Assembly (NCBI GenBank): GCA_008080915.1
Contig: VMDI01000010.1
Span: 1-37,421, forward strand
DNA from: Gammaproteobacteria bacterium
GTDB lineage: Bacteria; Pseudomonadota; Gammaproteobacteria; PS1; Pseudothioglobaceae
Direction of reading: 5' to 3'
Length of the DNA stretch: 37,421 bases
Shown: piece by piece, positions 22,663 to 33,188 of the stretch
Layout of the letters: each line of letters starts with the position of its first letter
How positions within the stretch are numbered: position 1 is the first letter of the stretch
Made by a program: the position numbers and the translations under genes
Notes under the pieces: generated by a model
The model's database searches: none
Told to the model about the DNA's origin: nothing
The model's input: only the letters and a program-made list of their open reading frames with translations

Positions 22663-23501
22663 GTGGAAAAACGTTCAGAGATTGATTGAAAAAACTCATA
22701 AAAATCTTTAGTATCATGACCAACTATATCGACAAAAACAAGTTGGGTATTCAGTTCTTTAGCCAAATTCTTCAAGACATCAGAATTGGAATTATCATCA
22801 ACAACCAAACAAGCTATTTTGTTGCCTTCAGATAGCGTGATTATCTCATTGTATTTTTTCATACTAATATTTCCCTCATGATTATTCGAGATAATCTGAA
22901 AATCTTTAATGTTGAAATCATTTAAAAAATATTCGGCACTATTAGATTGAAGAATAACTATTTTTTTATCATCATTGGATAAATTAATACGACTTACTTC
23001 TGAAAATTTCCTTAGAAATAGATCTAGATTTTTTTGAAATTGTTTTTCATTTTCTGGGTCAATTTCCATTAGTTTATTAGATAAATTTTTTGCGAAATTA
23101 ACTATGTTTTCTCTATCCAGCCAAAGATGAGGATTTAAAATTTCTTCATCATGTTCATCATGTTCATCATGTTCATCATGATTTGAATTTATTATTTTTT
23201 TCGAGGTATCAGAAAAATAAAATATTTTTCCATTTTCCAAATTACTGGTAATTTTTTGGAAACCTTTCTCAAAATTTTTATCCACCAGAACAACTAAGTC
23301 AGAGTTAGTAATTTTTCTTGCATGAGAAGGTCGCATGAAGAAATGGTGAGCTGTTTGGTTATTATCAATTAATAAATCAGGAACAGTCAAGTCCTGAGTT
23401 AATAGGGTAACAATAGAGTGGATCGGTTTAATTGAGACGGAAACCTTAACTGAGGCAACCACATTCGAAGAAAGAAAGAGGATTAAGATTAATAATTTCA
23501 T
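22650..23501 (-). CDS. znuA: ZnuA-like metal (zinc) ABC transporter substrate-binding protein
   Basis: 283 aa with signal peptide, VSIKPIHSIVTLLT, HHFFMRPSHARKI, His/Asp/Glu-rich loop HDEHDEHDEHDEE, PHLWLDRENI. No permease or ATPase genes adjacent. Confidence 0.8.
   Translation of the reverse strand: MKLLILILFLSSNVVASVKVSVSIKPIHSIVTLLTQDLTVPDLLIDNNQTAHHFFMRPSHARKITNSDLVVLVDKNFEKGFQKITSNLENGKIFYFSDTSKKIINSNHDEHDEHDEHDEEILNPHLWLDRENIVNFAKNLSNKLMEIDPENEKQFQKNLDLFLRKFSEVSRINLSNDDKKIVILQSNSAEYFLNDFNIKDFQIISNNHEGNISMKKYNEIITLSEGNKIACLVVDDNSNSDVLKNLAKELNTQLVFVDIVGHDTKDFYEFFQSISERFSTCLQ
23145..23180. repeat. Four exact copies of the 9-bp repeat TTCATCATG within the ZnuA-like gene
   Basis: TTCATCATG at 23145-23153, 23154-23162, 23163-23171 and 23172-23180, encoding (HDE)n on the minus strand. 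Confidence 0.97.
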
Positions 23502-23527
23502 AATTTTTGTCGATTAATTTTACTTTC

Positions 23528-24472
23528 TTAGTTGCAGAGAAACATTGCTCTTTTGGGGGCGGGATATCCTTCTATGGTTTTATTGGAATCATATTTGTCT
23601 AGAAAATCTTCTAATGATTCTGTTTGGTCACCAATCCATAAAGTTTTTCTTTGTTCTATGGGTTTAGTTTGATTTACATCAATAAGTTCAATATTTTTAA
23701 AACCAGTTTTTGCAAGCCATTTCTCAATAACATCAATAGAAGGTATATTGAAAACATTACGCATTTTTGCATATCTATCTTTTGGTACGATGAGTTCATT
23801 TTTCCCATCAACTATCAATGTCTCAAGTAAAAAATACCCATCGGGTTTTAATAGATTTTTAATTTTACTAAGATGAGATAAATGATTTTTTTGATGGTAT
23901 AAAACTCCCATAGAAAAAATAAAATCAAATTCTTTTTGGTTTGATAATTGCTCAAGCCTAAGTGGCGCCATGGTAATATTAAGAGGCTCCTCAATTAGAG
24001 AATTTATTGCATGAAATTGATAATTGAAAAGCAAAAAAGGCTCAATAGCTAGTACATGCTTTGCACCAAAGAGAGATAGTAAAAATGAAAAATAACCATT
24101 TCCAGATCCAATATCTAAAACCTCTTTATCTCTAATTAAATGAAAAATTGATTCAAGTCTTTTCCATTTTAGAGAGCCATCCCATTCACTATCGATAGAA
24201 ATATTTCCAACCTGATACGGACCCTTTCTCCAAGGACGTAACTCCAAAAAAGAATCGATCGAATCCTGAGTAGTTGAATTATCTATGTGGATATATGGAT
24301 CAGTATATCTAACCTGACCTGTGCCAAATTGTTTAATGCTTTCTAAGGATCTTTCCCATTTAGGTATATTGCCATTCTTTTGCGAGAGAACAATTTCTGT
24401 CTCTCTTATCAAGTCCTCTTTGATAGGATTAATATTTGCATTACTTGCTATGAGTTTTAGTATCTCTTTCAT
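23528..24472 (-). CDS. cmoB: tRNA U34 carboxymethyltransferase CmoB
   Basis: 314 aa; LRPWRKGPYQVGNISIDSEWDGSLKWKRLE, VLDIGSGNGYFSFLL..GAKHVLAIEPFLLFNYQF, C-terminal TIEGYPAPKRAMFL; matches CmoB layout. Confidence 0.9.
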   Translation of the reverse strand: MKEILKLIASNANINPIKEDLIRETEIVLSQKNGNIPKWERSLESIKQFGTGQVRYTDPYIHIDNSTTQDSIDSFLELRPWRKGPYQVGNISIDSEWDGSLKWKRLESIFHLIRDKEVLDIGSGNGYFSFLLSLFGAKHVLAIEPFLLFNYQFHAINSLIEEPLNITMAPLRLEQLSNQKEFDFIFSMGVLYHQKNHLSHLSKIKNLLKPDGYFLLETLIVDGKNELIVPKDRYAKMRNVFNIPSIDVIEKWLAKTGFKNIELIDVNQTKPIEQRKTLWIGDQTESLEDFLDKYDSNKTIEGYPAPKRAMFLCN

Positions 24473-24547
24473 AAAATAAATATAGGACTTAATTAAATAG
24501 ATTAAAATGAACTTACTTTATTAAACACTTTAAAAGGACAATTGAAA

Positions 24548-24904
24548 ATGAAGAAAATTTTTGCACTATTTTTTGCTCCTGTTATTTTATCAGCGAATGT
24601 TTTTGCTGGTGGAGACGATAGGGATGCTGGCCCAGTTGAGGCTTTTGATAGCATGGCTCCTGTTACTGAAAAAGTTGTAGTTTCTGATCAAAATCCATCA
24701 ACCATGACACTTTCAGGTGTTAATGTTTCTTCAGCGGCTCATAATGCATGTAAAGGGGAACTTGGTTTAAGTGAATCTAATATCGCGAGATTTGTTGCAT
24801 TAATGAAATCTGGTGGTCTATACAATACTGGTCCAATTGATGGCGGTACTGACTTCACTCCAGATCGTTGGGAAGATTACCTGAACTGTGTGAAGAATTA
24901 CTAA
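24548..24904 (+). CDS. Small secreted protein of unknown function
   Basis: 118 aa from ATG 24548 (track begins at TTG 24542); Sec-type signal peptide MKKIFALFFAPVILSANVFA, mature acidic part of about 98 aa with two Cys (NACKGELGL, YLNCVKNY). A-rich Shine-Dalgarno AAAAGGA upstream; followed by a strong terminator. Confidence 0.75.
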   Translation: MKKIFALFFAPVILSANVFAGGDDRDAGPVEAFDSMAPVTEKVVVSDQNPSTMTLSGVNVSSAAHNACKGELGLSESNIARFVALMKSGGLYNTGPIDGGTDFTPDRWEDYLNCVKNY

Positions 24905-24919
24905 TCATTATTAACGATT

Positions 24920-24951
24920 AAAAAAAAGAGGACTTAAGTCCTCTTTTTTTT
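24920..24951. terminator. Bidirectional Rho-independent terminator (32-bp perfect palindrome)
   Basis: AAAAAAAAGAGGACTTAAGTCCTCTTTTTTTT between the convergent small secreted gene and frr: GC-containing stem flanked by A/T tracts on both sides. Confidence 0.9.
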
Positions 24952-24953
24952 CT

Positions 24954-25511
24954 TTAAATTTCAAGGAGTGACGTTTCCTTATCTTTGAGTTTTTCATCAA
25001 TAAGAGCTATATGAGAGTCAGTAATTTTTTGGATTTCATCTTCTGATTGTCTCGCCTCATCTTCCGAAATTTCTTTTTCTTTCAAGAGTTCCTTAAAGTC
25101 CGAATTTGCATCTCTTCTAATGTTTCTTATTGCAACTTTGGATTGTTCAGCTTCGTCCTTGACCACCCTAACTAAATCTTTTCTTCTCTCTTCGGTAAGA
25201 GGTGGAAGTGGAATGCGAATAACTTCTCCAGCAGATTGAGGATTAAGGCCTAAATCTGATGTCATAATGGCTTTTTCAATCGGTGCCACCATCTCTTTTT
25301 CCCAGGGAGAAACTTTAAGCGTGCGTGAGTCTTCTGCCACAACATTGGAAACCTGAGATATGGGAACTTGAGAACCGTAATACTCCACATGAACTTGATC
25401 AAGCAAACTGGGATGTGCACGTCCAGCACGTATTTTTGTAAATGCGTTTTCTAAACTTTCAACAGTTTTATCCATTCTGGATTTTGCATCACTGATAATT
25501 TCATCTAACAT
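24954..25511 (-). CDS. frr: Ribosome recycling factor
   Basis: 185 aa; [61 protein letters not shown]. Confidence 0.97.
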   Translation of the reverse strand: MLDEIISDAKSRMDKTVESLENAFTKIRAGRAHPSLLDQVHVEYYGSQVPISQVSNVVAEDSRTLKVSPWEKEMVAPIEKAIMTSDLGLNPQSAGEVIRIPLPPLTEERRKDLVRVVKDEAEQSKVAIRNIRRDANSDFKELLKEKEISEDEARQSEDEIQKITDSHIALIDEKLKDKETSLLEI

Positions 25512-25512
25512 A

Positions 25513-26226
25513 TTAATTCCTTACTATTGTTCCCAATTCTTGACCTTGTAGGATTTTACTTAAAGTATCCTCATCTTCAAGCATACTAAAAACACAAATA
25601 TCAATGTTATGCTCTTTACAGAGTGCAAATGCGGCTGTATCCATGATTTTTAAATCATTTTTTATCGCCTCATCAAATGTAAGAGAAGTGTATTTAGTTG
25701 CCTTGGGATTTTTGATTGGATCATCTGTATAGATCCCATCAACTTTAGTGGCTTTAAAAATAATATCTGCTTCAATTTCTATACCTCTTAGAACTGCTCC
25801 CGTATCAGTAGTAAAACAAGGATTTCCAGTGCCTGCGCAGAAAATTAAGACTTGCTTATTTGATAAGTTTTCTTTGGCTTGATTATGATCAAAATTTTGA
25901 CAAACACCACCGCCAATTTCAAAGCCAGACATCACTAGTGAATTGATACCATTTCTTCTAAAGGTGTCGTTTAGAGCAAGTGCATTCATTACAGTTGCAA
26001 GCATACCAATATGATCACCAACCACTCTATTCATTCCAGACTCTTGAAGGGCAGCACCACGATAGATATTTCCTCCGCCAACTACTATACCTATTTCGAT
26101 ATTTTGAGCTAGAACAGAACTAACAATTTGAGAGACTTTTTGAGTAACCCGGGGGTCAATTGAATTATTTTTTGAAGAGAGAGCTTCACCGCTAATCTTC
26201 AAAAGAATTCTTCTGTAAGTTTTCAT
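25513..26226 (-). CDS. pyrH: UMP kinase
   Basis: 237 aa; [63 protein letters not shown]. Confidence 0.97.
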   Translation of the reverse strand: MKTYRRILLKISGEALSSKNNSIDPRVTQKVSQIVSSVLAQNIEIGIVVGGGNIYRGAALQESGMNRVVGDHIGMLATVMNALALNDTFRRNGINSLVMSGFEIGGGVCQNFDHNQAKENLSNKQVLIFCAGTGNPCFTTDTGAVLRGIEIEADIIFKATKVDGIYTDDPIKNPKATKYTSLTFDEAIKNDLKIMDTAAFALCKEHNIDICVFSMLEDEDTLSKILQGQELGTIVRN

Positions 26227-26300
26227 AACAACTTAATAAATAAGAAAAGATTTTACTATGATTGATAGTTATAATTGACTATTTGTCCAGCGTAAAAACA

Positions 26301-29129
26301 GTGGAAGACTCGGTTAAAAAAATTTCTATAAGAGGTGCTAAGGTTCACAATCTTAAGAACATTGATGTGGACATCCCAAGAAATAAATTTGTAGTTATAA
26401 CTGGGCTTTCAGGTTCAGGTAAATCATCACTTGCTTTTGATACTATTTATGCCGAGGGTCAGAGAAGGTATGTGGAATCTTTATCGGTATATGCAAGGCA
26501 ATTTCTGTCTCTAATGGAAAAGCCCGATGTTGAACATATTGATGGCCTTTCTCCAGCAATATCGATTGAGCAAAAGGCTACTTCTCATAACCCTAGATCG
26601 ACTGTTGGAACCACGACCGAGATATATGATTATCTAAGGTTGCTATTTGCAAGAATTGGCTCACCGAGATGTCCAGAGCATCAAATTGAGTTAGATTCCC
26701 AAACCATCTCCCAGATGGTGGATGCCGTTCTTAAGCTTCCTATCGATGAGAAAATTATGATCCTTGCGCCTATCGTTCAGAACAGAAAAGGAAGCCACCA
26801 GAAACTTTTAACTGAACTTTCACATCAAGGTTTTTTGAGAGCTCGAGTAGATGGTGAAATTCTAATGCTAGATGAAATGGAAGACCTGGATGGCAAGGTT
26901 TTCCATACGATTGAAATTGTTATCGACCGCCTCAAGATTAGAGAAGATATTTCATCTAGACTTACAGAGTCAATTGAAACAGCTTTAAACCTTTCTTCAG
27001 GAATTGTAAAAGTTGCTTCTATGACTGACCCTGCTTCTTGGAACGAAAAAATCTTCTCAGCAAAGTTTTCTTGTGTTGAATGTGGCTATTCTCTTCAAGA
27101 AATGGAGCCAAGACTTTTTTCATTCAATAATCCAGTTGGGGCTTGCCCTGCATGTGACGGCCTTGGTGTCAAAGATATGTTTGACGCTGATAAAGTTGTA
27201 TCTCACCCAGAACTATCCTTAGCTGATGGAGCAATTCATGGATGGGGACGAGCTAATGCTTATTTTTATCAATTGCTTTTCACGCTATCCCAGCATTATC
27301 AGTTTGATATTGAAACACCATTTGAGGAGTTAACCGACCAACAAAAACAAATTATTCTTTACGGTTCTGGTGATGAGGTTATTGATTTTTCACATGTCAA
27401 AGGAAGAAGAGGTTGGAAAAGCAAAGCTAAACCTTTTGAAGGCGTAATTCCTAGAATGATGAGACGCTATGAAGAGTCAGAGATTAAGTCTGTAAGAGAG
27501 GATTTGTCAAAGTTTATAGTTAGCAAAGATTGTGCATTATGCAATGGAGAGAGGCTTAATGAATCAGCGAGAAATGTATTTATAGAAGACTCAAATCTCT
27601 CTGACCTTACAAAACTGTCTATTGAAAATTTATATGATTTTGTGTCATCGCTTCAAATTGAAGGAGCAAAGCTTAAAATTGCAGACAAGATTCTTAAAGA
27701 AATCAAGCAAAGATTAGAATTTTTGATTAATGTCGGTCTTGATTATTTAAGTTTAAACAGAAAAGCCAATACATTATCTGGAGGAGAGTCTCAAAGAATA
27801 AGACTTGCCAGTCAGATTGGAGCGGGATTGATGGGAGTTCTTTATGTTCTTGATGAGCCGTCAATAGGTCTTCACCAAAGAGACAATCAAAAACTGCTTA
27901 ATACTCTTCTTTATCTCAGAGATATCGGAAATACAGTCATTGTTGTTGAGCATGATGAAGACGCTATAAGGCAAGCAGATCATATTATTGATATTGGACC
28001 TAATGCAGGTGTTCATGGAGGTGAGGTTATTGCCTCAGGTGATTTAGATTTAATTTTATCTACTAAAAATTCATACACGGGAAAATACTTAAATGGTGAG
28101 TTAAGAATTGATATTCCTAATCAAAGAAATACTCCAAAGGAATGGCTGTTACTATATGGAGCAAAAGGCAACAATCTCAATTCTGTGAATCTTGAAATTC
28201 CAATTGGTCTTTTAACTTGTGTAACAGGAGTATCAGGTTCAGGTAAATCAACCTTGATAAATAATACTCTTTATCAAATTGCTGCCAGAGATTTAAATAA
28301 AGCTCAAACAGATCCCTCTCCCTATGAGAGTATTTCAGGTTTAGAAAAGTTTGATAAGGTCATTAATATCGATCAAAGCCCAATTGGTCGAACTCCAAGA
28401 TCGAACCCTGCTACTTATACCGGTGTTTTCTCTCACATTAGAGATTTGTTTTCTCAAACTTTAGAAGCACGATCAAGAGGGTACAAATCGGGAAGATTTA
28501 GTTTTAATGTTAAAGGTGGAAGATGCGAGGCCTGTCGAGGCGATGGATTAATTAAGGTTGAGATGCATTTTCTCCCTGACGTCTATGTCCCCTGCGATGT
28601 CTGTGAGGGTCATCGATACAACCGAGAAACTCTAGAGGTTCAATATAAAGGTAAATCAATTTCAGATGTTCTTCAAATGACTATAGAGGATGCCTATGAA
28701 TTTTTTGAAGCCATTCCAAAAATAAGACAAATTCTCAAAACGCTTCTTGATGTAGGTCTTTCATATATTACATTGGGTCAAAATGCCACAACATTGTCTG
28801 GAGGAGAGGCACAAAGAGTGAAACTTGCAAAAGAGCTTGCTAAATCGGATACAGGAAATACTCTTTATATTCTAGATGAACCAACAACAGGACTACATTT
28901 TCATGATATTAATCAACTTCTTAGAGTGATTCGAGAGTTACGTGATAGAGGAAATACCATAGTAATTATTGAGCATAATCTTGATGTCATAAAAACCGCT
29001 GATTGGATAGTTGATCTTGGTCCGGAAGGAGGGAATAAGGGTGGTGAAATTATTGCAAAGGGAACTCCAGAGGAAGTCTCTAAAAATTCAGACTCTTACA
29101 CTGGAAAATTTTTAAAAGATTATTTGTAA
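26301..29129 (+). CDS. uvrA: Excinuclease ABC subunit UvrA
   Basis: About 940 aa; [41 protein letters not shown], two ABC signature and zinc-finger regions ([49 protein letters not shown]). Start uncertain: the track begins at TTG 26262; GTG 26301 fits UvrA N-termini better. Confidence 0.95.
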   Translation: MEDSVKKISIRGAKVHNLKNIDVDIPRNKFVVITGLSGSGKSSLAFDTIYAEGQRRYVESLSVYARQFLSLMEKPDVEHIDGLSPAISIEQKATSHNPRSTVGTTTEIYDYLRLLFARIGSPRCPEHQIELDSQTISQMVDAVLKLPIDEKIMILAPIVQNRKGSHQKLLTELSHQGFLRARVDGEILMLDEMEDLDGKVFHTIEIVIDRLKIREDISSRLTESIETALNLSSGIVKVASMTDPASWNEKIFSAKFSCVECGYSLQEMEPRLFSFNNPVGACPACDGLGVKDMFDADKVVSHPELSLADGAIHGWGRANAYFYQLLFTLSQHYQFDIETPFEELTDQQKQIILYGSGDEVIDFSHVKGRRGWKSKAKPFEGVIPRMMRRYEESEIKSVREDLSKFIVSKDCALCNGERLNESARNVFIEDSNLSDLTKLSIENLYDFVSSLQIEGAKLKIADKILKEIKQRLEFLINVGLDYLSLNRKANTLSGGESQRIRLASQIGAGLMGVLYVLDEPSIGLHQRDNQKLLNTLLYLRDIGNTVIVVEHDEDAIRQADHIIDIGPNAGVHGGEVIASGDLDLILSTKNSYTGKYLNGELRIDIPNQRNTPKEWLLLYGAKGNNLNSVNLEIPIGLLTCVTGVSGSGKSTLINNTLYQIAARDLNKAQTDPSPYESISGLEKFDKVINIDQSPIGRTPRSNPATYTGVFSHIRDLFSQTLEARSRGYKSGRFSFNVKGGRCEACRGDGLIKVEMHFLPDVYVPCDVCEGHRYNRETLEVQYKGKSISDVLQMTIEDAYEFFEAIPKIRQILKTLLDVGLSYITLGQNATTLSGGEAQRVKLAKELAKSDTGNTLYILDEPTTGLHFHDINQLLRVIRELRDRGNTIVIIEHNLDVIKTADWIVDLGPEGGNKGGEIIAKGTPEEVSKNSDSYTGKFLKDYL

Positions 29130-29827
29130 AACTCTAGATTTTCTAACCTATACGAAAACTTTTTATTCTTGGTTTGTTTTTCTATCTTAATTGGAACATA
29201 TTTAAGACTGGGCGCAAAGAAAGCAACAACTGAGTATTGATCATTAGAAAACTTCAATGGGATTACTTTGTAGTCTTTTTCTTGGAACTTCATAACCAGA
29301 TTCTCAAGTCGTTCAATGGAAATAATTCTATTTTTCTTGCCATCTGCATAGAGATATTTTTTCTCAGAAAAATTAATGCCATCTTTTAGATTCTCTGAGA
29401 GAATTAAAGTAGAGGATAAAGGATCTAAAGGCTGTAGATCTAGTTCAAATGTTTCAGTGCTTTTTTGTTTATTTCTTTGAGAAGAAACAATCAACTTTCC
29501 GTGTTTCTTAAAGGCAACTCTAATATTTTCATCAGGTTTATTCTTTTCAGTCTCTTTGGAAATAAAACTCTCCAGGTCAATAAATTCATTTCCATAGTTA
29601 ATGATAGATTTAGAAGTAATTTTCTTATCGCCAAAAAGTTTCCCAAGATCAGAAGTCTTAGCTGATGATGAATAGGTATAAATAGTTTTATCTTTTTTTA
29701 ATATTCTTGTTTCTTCGGCAACTTTAATACCTGAAAGGTACATTCCATAACCTGCTTTAAATTCTTCAAATGCAAATAAATTAAAATGCAGAAGAATTGA
29801 TATAAGAAAAATAGTTAGTCTAAACAT
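29120..29827 (-). CDS. DUF3108 domain-containing protein (exported)
   Basis: 235 aa with signal peptide; [39 protein letters not shown] pattern and location directly after purN, as is common for DUF3108 genes. Confidence 0.7.
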   Translation of the reverse strand: MFRLTIFLISILLHFNLFAFEEFKAGYGMYLSGIKVAEETRILKKDKTIYTYSSSAKTSDLGKLFGDKKITSKSIINYGNEFIDLESFISKETEKNKPDENIRVAFKKHGKLIVSSQRNKQKSTETFELDLQPLDPLSSTLILSENLKDGINFSEKKYLYADGKKNRIISIERLENLVMKFQEKDYKVIPLKFSNDQYSVVAFFAPSLKYVPIKIEKQTKNKKFSYRLENLEFYK

Positions 29828-30429
29828 ATTAATTTTTTATCCAGGTACGCCTCATTATCTTTGAGAGTCAATCTACCCTCAGTAAACCATTGAACAACTT
29901 TTGGATAAATTATATGTTCCTCCTTTAGGAGTCTTTTTGCAAGGGAGTTTGCATCATCACGTGAATAAACTTCGATCTGTTTTTGTGCAATGATTGGACC
30001 ACCATCAAGTTCTGGTGTAACAAAATGAACGCTCACTCCATGAACTTTATCTCCAGCATCAAGCGCTCTCTGATGGGTGTGAAGTCCAGGGTATTTGGGG
30101 AGTAGAGAGGGGTGGATGTTAAGAACTTTACCAAGAAAGTGATTGACAAAATTTGCTGTTAATATTCTCATGAAACCAGCAAGAATAATAACTTCAGGAT
30201 TAAATTTTTCGATTATTTCTTTAAGTGAATTATCATAACTTTCTCTGGAAGAGAACTCATTGTGATCAAGTATTTTGGTTTCAATATTGGCTTTTTTAGC
30301 TCTTTCTAAACCATAGGCATTTGGGTTATTCGAAATGACACAAGAAATTTTAAGGTTGATGTTTTTCGAATGATCAATAAGCGATTGAAGATTGGAGCCA
30401 CTTCCTGAAATCAGAACAACCCCTATCAT
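29815..30429 (-). CDS. purN: Phosphoribosylglycinamide formyltransferase
   Basis: 204 aa; GVVLISGSGSNLQSLID, VIILAGFMRILTANFV, LNIHPSLLPKYPGLHTHQRALDAGDKVHGVSVHFVTPELDGGPII. Confidence 0.97.
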   Translation of the reverse strand: MIGVVLISGSGSNLQSLIDHSKNINLKISCVISNNPNAYGLERAKKANIETKILDHNEFSSRESYDNSLKEIIEKFNPEVIILAGFMRILTANFVNHFLGKVLNIHPSLLPKYPGLHTHQRALDAGDKVHGVSVHFVTPELDGGPIIAQKQIEVYSRDDANSLAKRLLKEEHIIYPKVVQWFTEGRLTLKDNEAYLDKKLICLD

Positions 30430-30432
30430 AAG

Positions 30433-31434
30433 TTAGATATTGACTGATTCGCCAACTTTTGGAGAAACATCCCCGATAAGCCATGCAGTCTCACCTAAAT
30501 TATTCAGATGGTCAATGATACTTTGACTATCATTTCTTGAAACAGCTAATACCATTCCAACTCCACAATTAAATACACGATACATTTCTTTTTGTTCAAT
30601 TTTTCCATTAGTCTGAAGCCATTGAAAAACATCAGGCATTGACCAACTCATGGCATCAATATTGGCAGCTAAATTTTTTGGAAGAACTCTGGGTATATTT
30701 TCTATCAACCCTCCACCTGTGATATGTGAGATGGCTTTGATATTAAATTTCGAGATTAAAGATAGAATTGATTTGACATAAATTCTTGTAGGCTCTATTA
30801 AACGATTAAGAACTTCATCATCTGCAGAAGATTTTTCTAAAACCTTACGAATTAGAGAGTAACCGTTCGAGTGAGGACCGCTTGATCCTATAGCGACAAG
30901 ATGGTCTCCTGCAGCAACGCTTGATCCATCAATTACTTTGTCTTTTTCTACAATTCCAACACAGAATCCAGCTAAATCATAATCTGATCCAGAATAAAGC
31001 CCAGGCATTTCTGCGGTTTCACCTCCAATTAAGGCACACCCAGACTGAATACAGCCCTCTGCAATTCCTTCAATAACCGATTTAGCAATAGAATTGTCTA
31101 ACTTTCCTGTCGCATAATAGTCCAGAAAAAATAAAGGTTCTGCACCCTGGACAATAAGATCATTAACGCACATAGCAACAAGATCAATACCAATGGTGTC
31201 GTGCTTGTTAAGCATTTCAGCAACTTTTAATTTAGTGCCTACCCCATCCGTTCCTGATACAAGCACTGGATTTTTATACTTACCTAAAGGAAGTTCAAAA
31301 AGTGCTCCGAAACCACCAAGACCAGTTACCACTTCATCTCTGAAGGTTTTTTTAGCAATAGGCTTTATTTCATCTATTAGTTCATTGCCTTTGGTGATAT
31401 CAACACCAGAGTCTTGGTAAGTCAATCCAGACAT
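30433..31434 (-). CDS. purM: Phosphoribosylformylglycinamidine cyclo-ligase
   Basis: 333 aa; [84 protein letters not shown]. Confidence 0.97.
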   Translation of the reverse strand: MSGLTYQDSGVDITKGNELIDEIKPIAKKTFRDEVVTGLGGFGALFELPLGKYKNPVLVSGTDGVGTKLKVAEMLNKHDTIGIDLVAMCVNDLIVQGAEPLFFLDYYATGKLDNSIAKSVIEGIAEGCIQSGCALIGGETAEMPGLYSGSDYDLAGFCVGIVEKDKVIDGSSVAAGDHLVAIGSSGPHSNGYSLIRKVLEKSSADDEVLNRLIEPTRIYVKSILSLISKFNIKAISHITGGGLIENIPRVLPKNLAANIDAMSWSMPDVFQWLQTNGKIEQKEMYRVFNCGVGMVLAVSRNDSQSIIDHLNNLGETAWLIGDVSPKVGESVNI

Positions 31435-31488
31435 AGATAATTTCCGTATAATCGAATGAAGTATTTAAAGTCAGTTTTTTAAAGGTTA

Positions 31489-32049
31489 ATGGTTTTTGCT
31501 TCCCTTCCAAATGCACTAACAATTTTACGTATTATTTTAACAGTGCCCGTTGTGATTGCATTGTTAAATCATGACTTTTATTTTGCATTAATACTTTTTT
31601 TTCTAGCTGGCTTGACTGATGGTCTTGACGGTTGGATTGCAAAACGTTTTAACCTGCAAACAAGACTTGGTTCAATTCTTGATCCTATGGCGGACAAGCT
31701 TTTACTCGTAGGAAGTTTTATAGCTTTATTCTTAATTGATCTAATTCCTCTGTGGTTCTTGTCACTGGTCTTCTTAAGGGATTTGATGATTGTTTCAGGG
31801 ACGGTTGGTTATTTTATGGAGCCTTCTAGTGAAAAAAATGAGTTGTTAAACCCTTCAAATTTGTCAAAATTCAATACAGCTCTCCAAATATCTTTAGTGA
31901 TATTTTTAGTTCTTAATGAAATATATCCAGAACTTAATGACTGGAGAATGATTGCACTTATTAGTGTAGCGACCTCTACCATTCTTAGCGGTGCAGACTA
32001 TATTTGGATTTGGACAAAACAGGTCTTTTATAATGAGAAGAGAAAGTGA
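31489..32049 (+). CDS. CDP-alcohol phosphatidyltransferase family protein (PgsA-like)
   Basis: 186 aa, multi-TM, CDP-alcohol phosphotransferase motif DGLDGWIAKRFNLQTRLGSILDPMADK. Confidence 0.88.
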   Translation: MVFASLPNALTILRIILTVPVVIALLNHDFYFALILFFLAGLTDGLDGWIAKRFNLQTRLGSILDPMADKLLLVGSFIALFLIDLIPLWFLSLVFLRDLMIVSGTVGYFMEPSSEKNELLNPSNLSKFNTALQISLVIFLVLNEIYPELNDWRMIALISVATSTILSGADYIWIWTKQVFYNEKRK

Positions 32050-32717
32050 ATCAACTGGGCCTTCCATTCTCTATTAATGCAAGCTTTATCCTAGATGATT
32101 TTTCTGGCGAAAAGAATCAAGAATTAGTTGCTAATATTCTCACTTTGATTAAGGGCAAAGCTACTGCAAACATTTTTGTCTATGGAGATAAGGGTTTTGG
32201 AAAATCCCATCTTCTACAGGGAGTGATAATTGAAGGTCTCAAGCTAGACCAAAAATCGGTATATATTGATTTAAATGATGATGTATCTCCGGATATTTTT
32301 GAACTCATTAGTGATTTTCAAATTATTGCCCTTGATAATGTCGATCAATGTAATCAAGACAACGAAAAATACATTTTTGATCTAATTAACAAACTACATT
32401 CAACTAATCAGATGATTGTCTTTTCTTCGAGAGTAAAACCAGAAGGGCTTTCAGTATTTAATGATCTGAAAACAAGATTATCACTTGCAAATACTTATTC
32501 ATTAAATCGACTAGATGATGATGAAATTCAACATGTTATCAAGAGAAAGCTTAATAATAAATCATTAAAAGTTGATCAAAGAGTTATTGATTATCTGATC
32601 AAAAATCAAACCCGAGACCTAAAAAAGATTGTTGAAATAATTGATAAACTTGATACCTTTTCATTAGAGAAAAAAAGAGGCATTACTGTGCCATTAGTTA
32701 GGCAGATGCTTGGCTAA
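32046..32717 (+). CDS. hda: DnaA regulatory inactivator Hda
   Basis: 223 aa; N-terminal beta-clamp-binding-like motif QLGLPF, Walker A GDKGFGKSHLLQG, Walker B IIALDNVDQ, DnaA-like AAA+ core. GTG start overlapping the upstream gene. Confidence 0.88.
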   Translation: MNQLGLPFSINASFILDDFSGEKNQELVANILTLIKGKATANIFVYGDKGFGKSHLLQGVIIEGLKLDQKSVYIDLNDDVSPDIFELISDFQIIALDNVDQCNQDNEKYIFDLINKLHSTNQMIVFSSRVKPEGLSVFNDLKTRLSLANTYSLNRLDDDEIQHVIKRKLNNKSLKVDQRVIDYLIKNQTRDLKKIVEIIDKLDTFSLEKKRGITVPLVRQMLG

Positions 32718-33124
32718 CTTCTTTGTCGATATTTATATTTAGATATTTTCGGTAAGATAATATTAAAGGGGAGATTCGAATAATTTTCATATTCTTCTTT
32801 GACTTGTTGTAACAGTAGGAATATGTCAGATATTTCTTCTGCGGTTTCCTCATTTATAATCTCATTAATTGCGATTAAACCCCCCATCTTGATTTTATTT
32901 TGTTGGCCAACTGATAATGCTTCTCCGCTGTGATTCTTGAGTAAAAATTTTGAGTTCTTCCTTATCTCCAGATATAAAGCTTGACAATTATCTGAGGCTT
33001 TTTTATTTATACATGCTCCAAATTCTTTCTCAGCCACACAATCTTTTGAACTTTGACTGCAATGAGACTTGCCACGAAGAATAATATGTTCAAATGGGCA
33101 GGTAAAGTGGTTAATGCTATGCAT
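32714..33124 (-). CDS. Conserved-looking hypothetical protein with Cys-rich N-terminus
   Basis: About 136 aa from ATG 33124 (track begins at TTG 33145). Cysteine pattern C-x12-C-x6-C-x8-C-x8-C in the first 60 residues, then a helical C-terminal half ending KISKYKYRQRS. Confidence 0.65.
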   Translation of the reverse strand: MHSINHFTCPFEHIILRGKSHCSQSSKDCVAEKEFGACINKKASDNCQALYLEIRKNSKFLLKNHSGEALSVGQQNKIKMGGLIAINEIINEETAEEISDIFLLLQQVKEEYENYSNLPFNIILPKISKYKYRQRS

Positions 33125-33188
33125 GCTGTGGGTAATGATGTTCAAAAAGACATTATAATACTCAGTTGATTTTTGGTTATTAGTTCTA

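Noticed and set aside
23145-23180. Possible CRISPR-like or regulatory repeat array
   Set aside because: Units are 9 bp, contiguous without spacers, in frame and encode the His-rich loop, so this is a coding microsatellite.
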